This document shows positions 8,544 to 15,742 of a stretch of DNA of 16,858 nt, one piece after another. Position numbers and translations under genes: made by a program. Within the stretch, counting starts at the first letter, position 1. Every line of letters begins with the position of its first letter. The DNA lies in assembly GCA_964583865.1 (NCBI GenBank), contig CAZOXZ010000047.1, positions 1-16,858 of the forward strand, given 5' to 3'. The notes under the pieces were generated by a model, which ran no database searches, was not told the DNA's origin, and was given only the letters and a program-made list of their open reading frames with translations. The stretch is from DASSBG01 sp964583865 (GTDB lineage Bacteria > Pseudomonadota > Gammaproteobacteria > Xanthomonadales > Rhodanobacteraceae).

Positions 8544-8563
8544 CCCGCCGGCGCGCGCTTGCC

Positions 8564-8569
8564 TACCCT
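8564..8569 (+). promoter_or_regulatory. Weak -10 element of the small-protein / surface-protein operon
   Basis: TACCCT matches the sigma-70 -10 consensus at only three of six positions, including the first two and last bases. The matching -35 window (about 8541-8546, AAACCC) has no consensus, as expected for an activator-dependent promoter whose activator site abuts it. A transcript would begin near 8576, about 20 nt before the ATG of the 63-aa gene. Confidence 0.25.
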
Positions 8570-8594
8570 GAACAGACCTGCCCATGGCCTGTTC
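8570..8594. repeat. Inverted repeat GAACAG-N13-CTGTTC before the small gene
   Basis: A perfect 6-bp inverted repeat lies between the proposed -10 and the ATG at 8597. It could be a second operator, or a hairpin in the 5' leader that covers the ribosome-binding region of the small gene, which has no good Shine-Dalgarno sequence. No known element is recognised. Confidence 0.3.
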
Positions 8595-8596
8595 CG

Positions 8597-8788
8597 ATGC
8601 CCGATTCCGACCAGCCCGACGCCCGCAACGCGCACCTGCAGCAAGAACTGAAGGCGCTGCGCGATGCCCTGCGTCGCACGCCAAAGTCCGCCCCGACCGG
8701 CAAGGACGAGCCAACCGCCGAGCAGGATGACGCAGCCGGGCAGGCCCCGCCAGCGGCCACCGACAAGCCGCCGAAGGCCGAGCCATGA
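8597..8788 (+). CDS. Small 63-aa charged protein of unknown function
   Basis: The product begins MPDSDQPDARNAHLQQELKA, predicts one amphipathic, coiled-coil-like helix (about 10-27, with LQQELKALRDALRR) and ends in a Pro/Ala/Lys/Glu-rich, probably disordered tail (KPPKAEP). There is no signal peptide or membrane segment, so it is probably cytoplasmic. Its third codon positions are GC-rich like the host genes. The ribosome-binding site is poor. It lies between the sensor's putative binding sites and the surface-protein gene, with a 49-bp gap to the latter, and is probably co-transcribed with it. I do not recognise a family. It could be a small partner or regulator of the module, or a spurious frame in GC-rich leader DNA. 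Confidence 0.45.
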   Translation: MPDSDQPDARNAHLQQELKALRDALRRTPKSAPTGKDEPTAEQDDAAGQAPPAATDKPPKAEP

Positions 8789-8825
8789 GCGGTATCACAA
8801 CCGACAAACCAGCCACACCCAACCA

Positions 8826-8832
8826 AGGGGGA
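8826..8832 (+). promoter_or_regulatory. Strong ribosome-binding site of the surface-protein gene
   Basis: AGGGGGA lies five bases before ATG 8838. It fixes this start over in-frame codons further upstream (to 8664), which encode no signal peptide and overlap the 63-aa gene. Confidence 0.85.
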
Positions 8833-8837
8833 ACAGC

Positions 8838-11165
8838 ATGAGCACTTTCCTTTCCAGCTTCACGCAAACCTGGCTTCACCGGCTGCTGCCGGCCCTGCTG
8901 CTGCTCGCCTTGCTCGCACCGGCCATGGCCCAGGCAGGCTGTGGATCAGGCCCGATCGAGACCTCGCCCAATCGCAGGATCTTTTACATCCTCGGCAGCG
9001 GCGCCACCGACGGCATGGCCATGCACTGGGCCAGCGGCCTGGTATGGAAGCGCTGCTCCGAAGGCCAGAGCTGGAATGGCACAACCTGCACCGGCATGAC
9101 AACCGCAAAGCCATGGAACGACTGGATGGTGGACTACATGCCCAAGCCGTTTGCCGACCTGGGCCACTGGTGGACACCGAGCGGCGGCTACACACCGCCC
9201 GCCATGCCCGATCTGGCAACGGTGCCCAATCGCCTGCGGACCGGCGCATGGCGGCTGCCGTATACCAAGGAATTGCACCAGCTGACCATCGATTGCTCCG
9301 TCGGTCCGGCGATCAATTCCGTGGTGTTCCCGGACACATCGACTTCGTTTTTCTGGTCGGGTTCGCCCAATACCGGCAGTTCGGACTACGCGTGGAGAGT
9401 CTACATCTACCGTGGCTCCGTCTACTTCAACCGCCGCTACCTCAGCTACTGCGTTCGCCTTGTGCGCGGCGGACAGTGGTTTGACCCTTTGACTTCTCCG
9501 CCAGCCCAAACCGTACCGGCCAACAGCGTGGAAACCTATGCGCCCATCACCGTGCAGGCCAGCGATGCCAGCCCGGGCAACACGGCCTGGGGCGGCGCCC
9601 GCATCAGCGGCCAAGGCAACCCGGAGTTCCAGGTCAACAACAGCGGCAACTGGGTCACCGAAGCCATCGTCAAGAGCGGCGACACCATCCAGGTTCGCCT
9701 GACCGCCGGCGCTGCCCCCAGCGTGCACACCGCCACGCTGGCTCTGCGCAGCGGCCAGACGCAAGGCACGCTTGACGATGGCAGCAATGGCGGCGACGAA
9801 GCCACCACCATGGCGGAAACCACGGCGGAATTCACCGTCAATGTTCTGGATGTTTTTGATCTGAACTACACCGCCGGCCCCGGTGGCACGTTGACCGGCG
9901 ATGTGAGCCAAACCGTCACCGAAGGCAGCGACGGCACGCCCGTCACCGCCGTGCCCGACGCGCATTACCACTTCACCGCCTGGGATGACGGCGTCAGCAC
10001 CGCCACCCGCACCGACACCAACGTCCAGGCCGACCTCAACGTCACGGCCCTCTTCACCATCGACACCTACACCGTGACCTTCGTCGACTGGGATGGCACG
10101 ACGCTGGACACGCAGACGGTGAACTACGGCAGCGCCGCCGCCGCCCCGCCGGACCCGACCCGCACCGGCTATACCTTCACCGGCTGGGACGTGCCTTTCA
10201 ACAACATCACCAGTGACTTGACGGTGACGGCGCTCTACAGCATCAGCCAATACACCGTCACCGCCAGCGTTGCCGGCGGCCATGGCAGCGTCTCGCCGAC
10301 GAGTCTGACGGTGAACCACGGCGACGCGGCCAGCTTCACCGTCAGCCCGGATGCGGGTTATCACCCGGCGATGCCGGCCGCAGGCACCTGCCCGGCGGGT
10401 AGCCTCAGCGGCAACCAGTACAGCACCGGTGCGGTGACGGCGGATTGCACCGTGGCGCTGTACTTTGACCAGAACGCGCCCGGTGGGCTGCAGGTGCAGG
10501 GCGGCGATGGCCAGCAGGCATCCGTGCTGCAACCCTTTGCCGATGCCCTGGAAGTGCGCGTGACCGATGCCGCGGGTGCGCCGCTCGAAAGCATCACGGT
10601 CAACTTCAGCGCGCCGACCACCGGTGCCAGCGCCGTGCTTTCGGATGCGAGCGTGCTCACCGATGCCGGCGGTATCGCCCTGGTCACCGCCAGCGCCAAC
10701 GCGATTGCCGGCAGCTACACCGTGCAGGCAAGCCTGGGTGGCACGACGCCCGTCCTGTTCACCCTGGAAAACACCGCCCTGGTCAGCACGCTGCAACTGA
10801 CGGCATCGCCCACGACCGTGCAACCCGGGCAGACCGTCACCCTGATCGCCACGGTCAGCAGTTCGGGCAGCCTGACGCCAGGCGGCACGGTGGACTTCCT
10901 GGTCGATGGCGTGGTCGTGTGCGACGACGTGCCGGTGGATGCCAACGGCGTGGCCACCTGCACCGCCGGCCCTTTCGGGCCCGGCACGCACAGCGTCAGT
11001 GCCAACTACTCCGGTGATGCCAGCCATGCCGCCAGCAGCGCCAACATCAGCTTCACTGCCGCCGCACCGTTGCCCGTCCCCGGTAACCAGCCTTGGGCTC
11101 TGCTGTTGTTGCTGCTGGCCACGCTGGGTACGGGTGGCTGGTTTGCGCGCAAGCGGGCTCTTTGA
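8838..11165 (+). CDS. Surface-exposed DUF1566 / InlB-repeat / Ig-like protein with C-terminal sorting-like tail
   Basis: This 775-aa exported protein starts with a signal peptide (1-33, ending AMAQA). Residues about 65-210 form a DUF1566 (Lcl C-terminal) domain: MHWASGLVWKRC, GAWRLPYTKEL, FPDTSTSFFWSGS and the closing CVRLVRGG. After a linker domain (about 235-338) come three InlB-B-type repeats (341-407; 411-467 with the classic GYTFTGWDVP; 471-543), a Big_1/invasin-like domain (549-645) and an Ig-like domain (650-741, ending HSVSANYSGDASH). The tail (742-775) is PVPGNQPWALLLLLL, a helix, then RKR: the Pro/Trp motif, membrane helix and basic end of an IPTL-CTERM-like sorting signal. It is probably held at the outer envelope as an adhesin or recognition protein. 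It follows the hybrid sensor and is the likely target of its regulation. The processing enzyme is not in the window, and the ligand is unknown. Confidence 0.85.
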   Translation: MSTFLSSFTQTWLHRLLPALLLLALLAPAMAQAGCGSGPIETSPNRRIFYILGSGATDGMAMHWASGLVWKRCSEGQSWNGTTCTGMTTAKPWNDWMVDYMPKPFADLGHWWTPSGGYTPPAMPDLATVPNRLRTGAWRLPYTKELHQLTIDCSVGPAINSVVFPDTSTSFFWSGSPNTGSSDYAWRVYIYRGSVYFNRRYLSYCVRLVRGGQWFDPLTSPPAQTVPANSVETYAPITVQASDASPGNTAWGGARISGQGNPEFQVNNSGNWVTEAIVKSGDTIQVRLTAGAAPSVHTATLALRSGQTQGTLDDGSNGGDEATTMAETTAEFTVNVLDVFDLNYTAGPGGTLTGDVSQTVTEGSDGTPVTAVPDAHYHFTAWDDGVSTATRTDTNVQADLNVTALFTIDTYTVTFVDWDGTTLDTQTVNYGSAAAAPPDPTRTGYTFTGWDVPFNNITSDLTVTALYSISQYTVTASVAGGHGSVSPTSLTVNHGDAASFTVSPDAGYHPAMPAAGTCPAGSLSGNQYSTGAVTADCTVALYFDQNAPGGLQVQGGDGQQASVLQPFADALEVRVTDAAGAPLESITVNFSAPTTGASAVLSDASVLTDAGGIALVTASANAIAGSYTVQASLGGTTPVLFTLENTALVSTLQLTASPTTVQPGQTVTLIATVSSSGSLTPGGTVDFLVDGVVVCDDVPVDANGVATCTAGPFGPGTHSVSANYSGDASHAASSANISFTAAAPLPVPGNQPWALLLLLLATLGTGGWFARKRAL

Positions 11166-11288
11166 CGGCGGGCACGAGCGGCGAGATGGCAACCGTGTGC
11201 ATACTTCGCTCCTGTGCATGGTTGTCCGCCGCCGCTGCCATGAGTCGACCACTTGCAGGCAAGCCATCGCCCGGCGACAATCGTGCCG

Positions 11289-12035
11289 ATGACGACGACC
11301 ACGCCGCCCGCAGCGCCCTTGCTGGAACTCGACCATGTCTCTCGTCGCCGCGGCGGTCGCCCGGCGGTCGAGGACTTGTGCCTGACCCTGACCCGTGGCG
11401 ACATCACGGGCCTGCTGGGTGTCAACGGCGCCGGCAAGTCGACGACACTGGCAATGATGGCCGGCGTGCTGGCTCCGGATCGCGGCCAGGTGCGCGTGGA
11501 AGGCCAGGACCTTGCCGAGTATCCGGAGGCCGTGCGCCGGCGCATCGGCTGGCTGCCCGAACGCGCGCCGCTGTACGAGGAGCTGACGGTCGCCGAGCAA
11601 CTGGACGCCATGGCCCGGCTGCATGGCCTGGCCCGTAGCGACCGTCAGGCCCGGCGCGAGGCCATGCTGGAAAGCCTGCAACTGGAATCCCTGGCACGTC
11701 GCCTGATCGGCCAGTTGTCGCAGGGCCAGCGCCAACGGGTCGGGCTTGCCTGCGCGTTGATCCATGACCCGCCCATCCTGCTGCTGGACGAGCCGCTGAA
11801 CGGCCTGGACCCGGTGCAGGTTGAGCGCTGGCGCCAGCTTTTGCATGAACTTGCCGCCGAACATGCCGTGCTGGTGTCAACGCACGTGCTGGACGATGTC
11901 ACCACCAGTTGCAACCGCGTCGCGGTGCTGCATGAAGGCCGGCTACGGCACAGCGGCGTTTTGAGCGGCGACACGCGCGCCCTGCAGGAACAATTCATGG
12001 CCATTGCCATCAGCCACGAGCGGGAAGCCGCATGA
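11289..12035 (+). CDS. ABC transporter ATP-binding protein, GldA-like
   Basis: This 248-aa ATPase powers the ABC-2 permease encoded next to it. Visible motifs are Walker A GVNGAGKST (44-52), the GldA/NosF-like Q-loop region IGWLPERAPLYEELT (86-100), signature LSQGQ (143-147), Walker B ILLLDEP (163-169) and switch H199 (STHV). GldA is named from Flavobacterium gliding, but this clade is widespread in non-gliding proteobacteria and the substrate is unknown. An in-frame ATG at 11253 would add 12 residues; I prefer 11289 because the alignable part begins soon after it, though neither has a good Shine-Dalgarno sequence. It is the first gene of a tightly overlapped four-gene operon; its stop overlaps the next start by ATGA. 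Confidence 0.9.
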   Translation: MTTTTPPAAPLLELDHVSRRRGGRPAVEDLCLTLTRGDITGLLGVNGAGKSTTLAMMAGVLAPDRGQVRVEGQDLAEYPEAVRRRIGWLPERAPLYEELTVAEQLDAMARLHGLARSDRQARREAMLESLQLESLARRLIGQLSQGQRQRVGLACALIHDPPILLLDEPLNGLDPVQVERWRQLLHELAAEHAVLVSTHVLDDVTTSCNRVAVLHEGRLRHSGVLSGDTRALQEQFMAIAISHEREAA

Positions 12036-12778
12036 GCCTGCTGCGCCTGGAATGGAAACGTCTGGCCGCGAACCCGCTGCCGTGGGTGATCATGGCCTTG
12101 TCCGTGGCCTTGCTGGCGTGGATTTTCCTGCATGCCTTGCAGGGCTTTCTGCTGGCGCAGGACAAGCTGGCGACCCAATCCTCGGGCGCCGGCTTCACGG
12201 ATCTGGTGGCCGTGCCGCTGCTGTCGCGACTGGTGCTGGTGGCGCTGGTGTTGACGCCGCTGGTGACGATGTCGGCGCTGGCCGGCGAACGTCGGCGCGG
12301 CACCTTGCCCTTGCTCTTGGCCTCGGGCCATTCGCCGGCCCGCATCGTCGCGGCCAAGTTCCTGGCCGCCTGGAGCTGGCTGCTGGTGCTGCTGGCATTG
12401 ACGCTGGCCATGCCCTTGCTGCTGGCCGCCACGACGGAGCTGGACTACGGCAAGCTGGCGGCGGCCACGCTCGGCATGGCCTTGCTGATGGCTGGCCTGA
12501 CGGGCATCGGCGTGGCCTGCTCCAGCCTGACGCGGCACCCGGCGCTGGCGGCTGGCCTGGCCTGGCTGGTGAGCTGGGCGCTGTGGCTGGTGAACATCGA
12601 GCTGCGGGCGGCGGGTGAACGCGGCGGGCTGCTGGACTGGCTGGCGCTGCCAAGCCATCTGCATCCCATGCTGCGGGGCCTGGTGGCCAGCAGCGACGTG
12701 GTCTACTTGCTGCTGCTGATGGCGGTGACGCTGGCCATTGCCATCATCCGCCTGGGCCAGGAACGGAGGGTCGGCTGA
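12032..12778 (+). CDS. ABC-2 type permease, GldF-like
   Basis: This 248-aa inner-membrane protein has six hydrophobic segments, the usual number for an ABC-2 permease. The first is around WVIMALSVALLAWIFLHAL, and the last just before the end is VYLLLLMAVTLAIAIIRLG. The motif SALAGERRRGTLPLLLASG (about 85-103) is the conserved coupling region of this family, where the ABC ATPase docks (the E-R-xx-G-T pattern). It starts within the ATPase stop (ATGA overlap), so the two are translationally coupled. With the ATPase it forms the transporter core, whose substrate is unknown. Confidence 0.9.
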   Translation: MSLLRLEWKRLAANPLPWVIMALSVALLAWIFLHALQGFLLAQDKLATQSSGAGFTDLVAVPLLSRLVLVALVLTPLVTMSALAGERRRGTLPLLLASGHSPARIVAAKFLAAWSWLLVLLALTLAMPLLLAATTELDYGKLAAATLGMALLMAGLTGIGVACSSLTRHPALAAGLAWLVSWALWLVNIELRAAGERGGLLDWLALPSHLHPMLRGLVASSDVVYLLLLMAVTLAIAIIRLGQERRVG

Positions 12779-14127
12779 TGCGCAGGCATCTTGGCGCGTG
12801 GCTGAACATCCTGCTGGTACTGGTCATCGCCGGCGCCATCGGCTGGCTGTCCACGCAGTACGGCTTTGTCGCGGACTGGACCCGCGGCGCCCGCGCCAGC
12901 CTGGCCCCGGCGACAAAGGAGCTGCTGCAGCAATTGCCGGGCAAGCTCACCGTCACCAGCTACGCCAGCCCCGGCAGCGGCCTGCGGCCCACGGTGGCTG
13001 CCTTCATCGCCCGCTACCAGCGCGTCAAGCCGGATCTGGAATTGCAATTCGTCGACCCGGAAACCGACCCGGCCGCCATGCGCGAGGCCGGCATCCAGGT
13101 CGACGGCGAAATGGTCGTCGCCTGGCATGGCCAGAGCGAGCACCTGACCACCCTGTCAACGTCGGTGTTCGCCAACACGCTGGCGCGGCTGGCGCGCGGC
13201 AACGAGCATCTGGTGGCCTTTGTCACCGGCGCGGGCGAGCGCAATGCCGCCGGCAAGGCCAATGCCGACCTGGGGCAGTTCATGGCCAGTCTGGAATCCC
13301 GTGGCCTGCGTGCCGTGCCGCTGAACTTCGCGCAGGTCGGCGCGGTGCCGCAGGGTGCGAATCTGGTGGTGCTGGCCAGCCCGCTGGTGGACGTCAGCCC
13401 CGGCGCGGTGGACGCGCTGGTTGGCTGGATCAAGGCCGGCGGCAATCTGCTGTGGCTGACCGAACCCGATCCACGCGACCTCAACCTCACGCCACTGGCT
13501 GACGCGCTCGGCATCCGCATCATGCCCGGCATGCTGGTGGATGGCGCCGGCGCCAAGCTGGGCCTGTCCGACCCGCGCAACGTCGTCGTCGGCAGCTATC
13601 CGGACGATCAAGCCGTGACCGCCGGCCTGAAGTTGGTGACGTTGTTCCCGCAGGTCGCGCCGCTGGCCGTCATCACGGACAGTGGTTGGAGCAGCCAGGC
13701 ATTGCTGACCTCCAGCGCACAGAGCTGGAACGAGCGCCAGCCCATCGATCCGCGCAATCCGTCAACGATTCAGTTCGACGCCGATGCCGACGAGCTGCGC
13801 GGCCCGCTGGACTTCGGCTTCGCCCTGACCCGCCCGGCACCCGGCACCAACAAGGCGGAGCAGCGCGTGGTGGTACTTGGGGACGGCGATTTTCTGTCCA
13901 ACAGCTTCGTCAGCAACGGCGGCAACGCCGTGCTGGGCCGGCGCATCTTCAACTGGCTGCTGGGTGACGACAACCTGGTGTCACTGCCGGCGCGCCCGGC
14001 CCCGGATCGGCACGTGGCGCTGGGCCAGACGGGCCTCGGTATCCTCGCCGGCGGCCTGCTGATCGGCCTGCCGCTTTTGATCCTCATCATCACCGGCGTG
14101 CTGTTCTGGCGCCGACGCCGGCGCTGA
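12778..14127 (+). CDS. GldG-like ABC transporter auxiliary protein
   Basis: This 449-aa protein has an N-terminal membrane anchor (about 7-25), a large periplasmic domain and a C-terminal helix (about 418-443, ending in RRRRR that would stay in the cytoplasm). This is the layout of the gliding-type ABC auxiliary component (GldG, ABC_transp_aux). The core shows the Rossmann-like pattern of the family: VTSYASPGSGLRPTVAAFIARY, LELQFVDPETDP, VAFVTGAGERN, NLVVLASPLVDVSPGAVDALVGWIKAGG and RVVVLGDGDFLSN. Its ATG shares one base with the permease stop and is preceded by GGAGG (12765-12769), a strong ribosome-binding site eight bases away. It probably assists substrate handling on the periplasmic side. 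The exact role outside gliding bacteria is unknown. Confidence 0.88.
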   Translation: MRRHLGAWLNILLVLVIAGAIGWLSTQYGFVADWTRGARASLAPATKELLQQLPGKLTVTSYASPGSGLRPTVAAFIARYQRVKPDLELQFVDPETDPAAMREAGIQVDGEMVVAWHGQSEHLTTLSTSVFANTLARLARGNEHLVAFVTGAGERNAAGKANADLGQFMASLESRGLRAVPLNFAQVGAVPQGANLVVLASPLVDVSPGAVDALVGWIKAGGNLLWLTEPDPRDLNLTPLADALGIRIMPGMLVDGAGAKLGLSDPRNVVVGSYPDDQAVTAGLKLVTLFPQVAPLAVITDSGWSSQALLTSSAQSWNERQPIDPRNPSTIQFDADADELRGPLDFGFALTRPAPGTNKAEQRVVVLGDGDFLSNSFVSNGGNAVLGRRIFNWLLGDDNLVSLPARPAPDRHVALGQTGLGILAGGLLIGLPLLILIITGVLFWRRRRR

Positions 14128-14654
14128 TGGCCATGTCACGCTCGGTGCGTCTGCGCGTGGCGCTGATGGTGGCAACCATCGTGCTCCTGACGGCCGTGGC
14201 CTGGACCCAACATCGTCGTGCGGCCAACGCGCCGCCGCAAACCCTGCTGCCCCTGGCGCCGGCCGCCATCACGCAAGTGGAAGTGCAGACCCGCGAAGGC
14301 GTGCTGCGGCGCTTCCGGCGCGAGGACGGCCAGTGGCACATGCTGGCACCCGAGCAAGGCCCGGCCAATCAGGCGCATCTGGAACGCCTGGCCGAGCTTG
14401 CCGCGGCCAAACCCTTGCGCTGGCGCCCGGCCAGCGATTTTGACCCGGCCCGCATCGGCCTGGAGCCCGCCTGGGCCACCGTGCGCCTCAACGGCACCGA
14501 GCTGCGCTTCGGCACCCTGGCCGCCTTGGCGCCGCAACGCTATGTGCAGGTTGGCGAGCACATCGCCCTGATCTCGGCGCGCTACGCCGCCGACATCACC
14601 GCCACGCCGGACAGCGAGCTGGCGCACGCCGGCTCCACCCTGCCGACGCTGTAG
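14127..14654 (+). CDS. DUF4340-like membrane-anchored protein of the Gld-type ABC cluster
   Basis: This 175-aa protein has one N-terminal membrane helix (about 9-25) and a periplasmic domain with the pattern of DUF4340: ITQVEVQTREG, then W-H-M-L-A-P, ANQAHLERLAELAAAKPLRW, and a late ELRFGTLAALAPQRYVQVGEHIALIS. It starts inside the stop codon of the GldG-like gene (one-base overlap, no Shine-Dalgarno), so it relies on coupled translation. DUF4340 proteins commonly follow gldA/F/G genes, suggesting an accessory envelope part of the same transporter. It is shorter than many family members, keeping about one domain copy. The function is unknown. Confidence 0.75.
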   Translation: MAMSRSVRLRVALMVATIVLLTAVAWTQHRRAANAPPQTLLPLAPAAITQVEVQTREGVLRRFRREDGQWHMLAPEQGPANQAHLERLAELAAAKPLRWRPASDFDPARIGLEPAWATVRLNGTELRFGTLAALAPQRYVQVGEHIALISARYAADITATPDSELAHAGSTLPTL

Positions 14655-14669
14655 CCCGAGTCCGCCCGC

Positions 14670-15482
14670 ATGCCCGAGCTTCCCGAGGTCGAAACCACCT
14701 GCCGCGGCATCGCGCCGCATGTGGAAGGCCGACGCATCCGCACCGTGCTGGTGCGACGCCGCCAGCTGCGCTGGCCCGTACCGCGGGAAATCGAATCCAT
14801 CCTGCCGGACGAGACCATTGCCGACGTTCGCCGCCGCGCCAAATACCTGCTGCTTGAGACCGCGCCCGGCGCGTTGCTGGTCCATCTGGGCATGTCCGGC
14901 AGCCTGCGCGTGCTTGACGAGGATGTACCACCCGGCAAACACGACCATGTGGACGTGGTGCTGGACGATGGCCATCTGCTGCGCCTGCACGATCCGCGCT
15001 GCTTCGGCAGCGTGCTGTGGCAACCGGCCGGTACCACCCATCGCCTGCTGGCCGACCTGGGGCCCGAACCGTTGGGCGGCGATTTCGACGGCGATCATCT
15101 GTGGCGCACCTCGCGCGGGCGCAAACGCACCGTCAAGGCCTTCATCATGGACCACCATGTCGTCGTCGGCGTGGGCAACATCTACGCCAGCGAAGCCCTG
15201 TTCGTCGCCGGCATCCACCCGAAGCGCGCCGCCGGACGCATCTCACGGGGACGCTACCGCGAACTGGCCGATGCCATCCGCCACACCCTGCGCCAGGCCA
15301 TCGAACGCGGCGGTACCAGCCTGCGCGACTTCAGCCAACCCGATGGTCAACCCGGCTACTTCGCCATCGACCTCAAGGTCTACGGCCGCGCCGGCCAACC
15401 CTGCCCCACCTGCGGCCACGCCATCGCCAGCGCCCACATCGGCCAACGCAACAGCTTCTGGTGCCCGCGGTGTCAGAGGTGA
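14670..15482 (+). CDS. mutM: Formamidopyrimidine-DNA glycosylase / AP lyase (MutM, Fpg)
   Basis: This 270-aa base-excision repair enzyme removes 8-oxoguanine and formamidopyrimidines and cuts the abasic site. It has the normal length and all key residues: MPELPEVETT, with Pro2 as the nucleophile after Met removal and Glu3; K58 in RRAKYLL; M75 in HLGMSG; R110 and F112 in DPRCFG, which fill the helix gap; the NIYASEALF helix-two-turns-helix; and the zinc finger with C245, C248, C265 and C268, plus R260 in the hairpin. It lies 15 bp after the DUF4340 gene with a weak ribosome-binding site, so it is probably transcribed with the ABC operon, although the functions are unrelated. It is an intact and apparently functional gene. 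Confidence 0.96.
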   Translation: MPELPEVETTCRGIAPHVEGRRIRTVLVRRRQLRWPVPREIESILPDETIADVRRRAKYLLLETAPGALLVHLGMSGSLRVLDEDVPPGKHDHVDVVLDDGHLLRLHDPRCFGSVLWQPAGTTHRLLADLGPEPLGGDFDGDHLWRTSRGRKRTVKAFIMDHHVVVGVGNIYASEALFVAGIHPKRAAGRISRGRYRELADAIRHTLRQAIERGGTSLRDFSQPDGQPGYFAIDLKVYGRAGQPCPTCGHAIASAHIGQRNSFWCPRCQR

Positions 15483-15492
15483 GGAAAGCGTC

Positions 15493-15520
15493 GGGATCCG
15501 GGAACCGGGACCCGGGACCC
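15493..15520. repeat. Four-copy heptanucleotide tandem repeat, GGGAYCC type
   Basis: Four adjacent 7-mers read GGGATCC, GGGAACC, GGGACCC and GGGACCC, starting 11 bp after the mutM stop. The unit varies only at positions 5-6. I recall related GGGAATC-type heptad arrays from intergenic DNA of xanthomonads. No coding or terminator function is apparent. Confidence 0.65.
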
Positions 15521-15622
15521 GTCGGTTCGTCCGGTTTCGCGGCAATGGTCGCGTGGCCAGCCATTCACGCCCGATCGCCGGAAGGCAGCCTCCTGCACGT
15601 GGTTTTCGTGCACCGGGACCCC

Positions 15623-15645
15623 GCAGGAGCGTGCCCGCACGCGAC
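15623..15645 (+). repeat. REP-like hairpin, Pseudomonas style
   Basis: GCAG followed by a stem GCGTGC-CC-GCACGC (15629-15642) and GACC gives an element shaped like the GTAGGAGCG...CGCGA REPs of pseudomonads and relatives, with the GTAG head changed to GCAG. It is a single copy here, so assignment rests on shape and on the other REPs nearby. Confidence 0.4.
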
Positions 15646-15694
15646 CCGTGGACCGGGAATCGAGACACCGTCATTCCGGATGGTCGCCACGCCC

Positions 15695-15725
15695 GTAGGT
15701 CGGGACCGGCGCAGCCGGACCCGAC
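15695..15725 (+). repeat. REP element with GTAG head (left half of an inverted pair)
   Basis: GTAG (15695-15698) is followed by an imperfect 12-bp hairpin: GTCGGGACCGGC (15699-15710), loop GCA, GCCGGACCCGAC (15714-15725), with one mismatch. A GTAG tetranucleotide 5' of an imperfect hairpin is the defining form of REPs mobilised by REP-associated tyrosine transposases (RAYT). It pairs with the oppositely oriented copy at 15743-15775. Confidence 0.7.
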
Positions 15726-15742
15726 GATGGCCGCGTGTGGGT

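Noticed and set aside
8664..8837. Upstream extension of the surface protein
   Set aside because: It would overlap the 63-aa frame and bury the signal peptide; ATG 8838 has an excellent ribosome-binding site.
8925..8945. Lipoprotein cleavage site in AMAQAGC of the surface protein
   Set aside because: The -3 residue is Gln, not a lipobox residue; ordinary signal peptidase cleavage after AQA fits better.
8946..11864. 972-codon minus-strand open frame opposite the surface-protein and ABC ATPase genes
   Set aside because: It spans two unrelated plus-strand genes with clear domains and has a repetitive, motif-free product.
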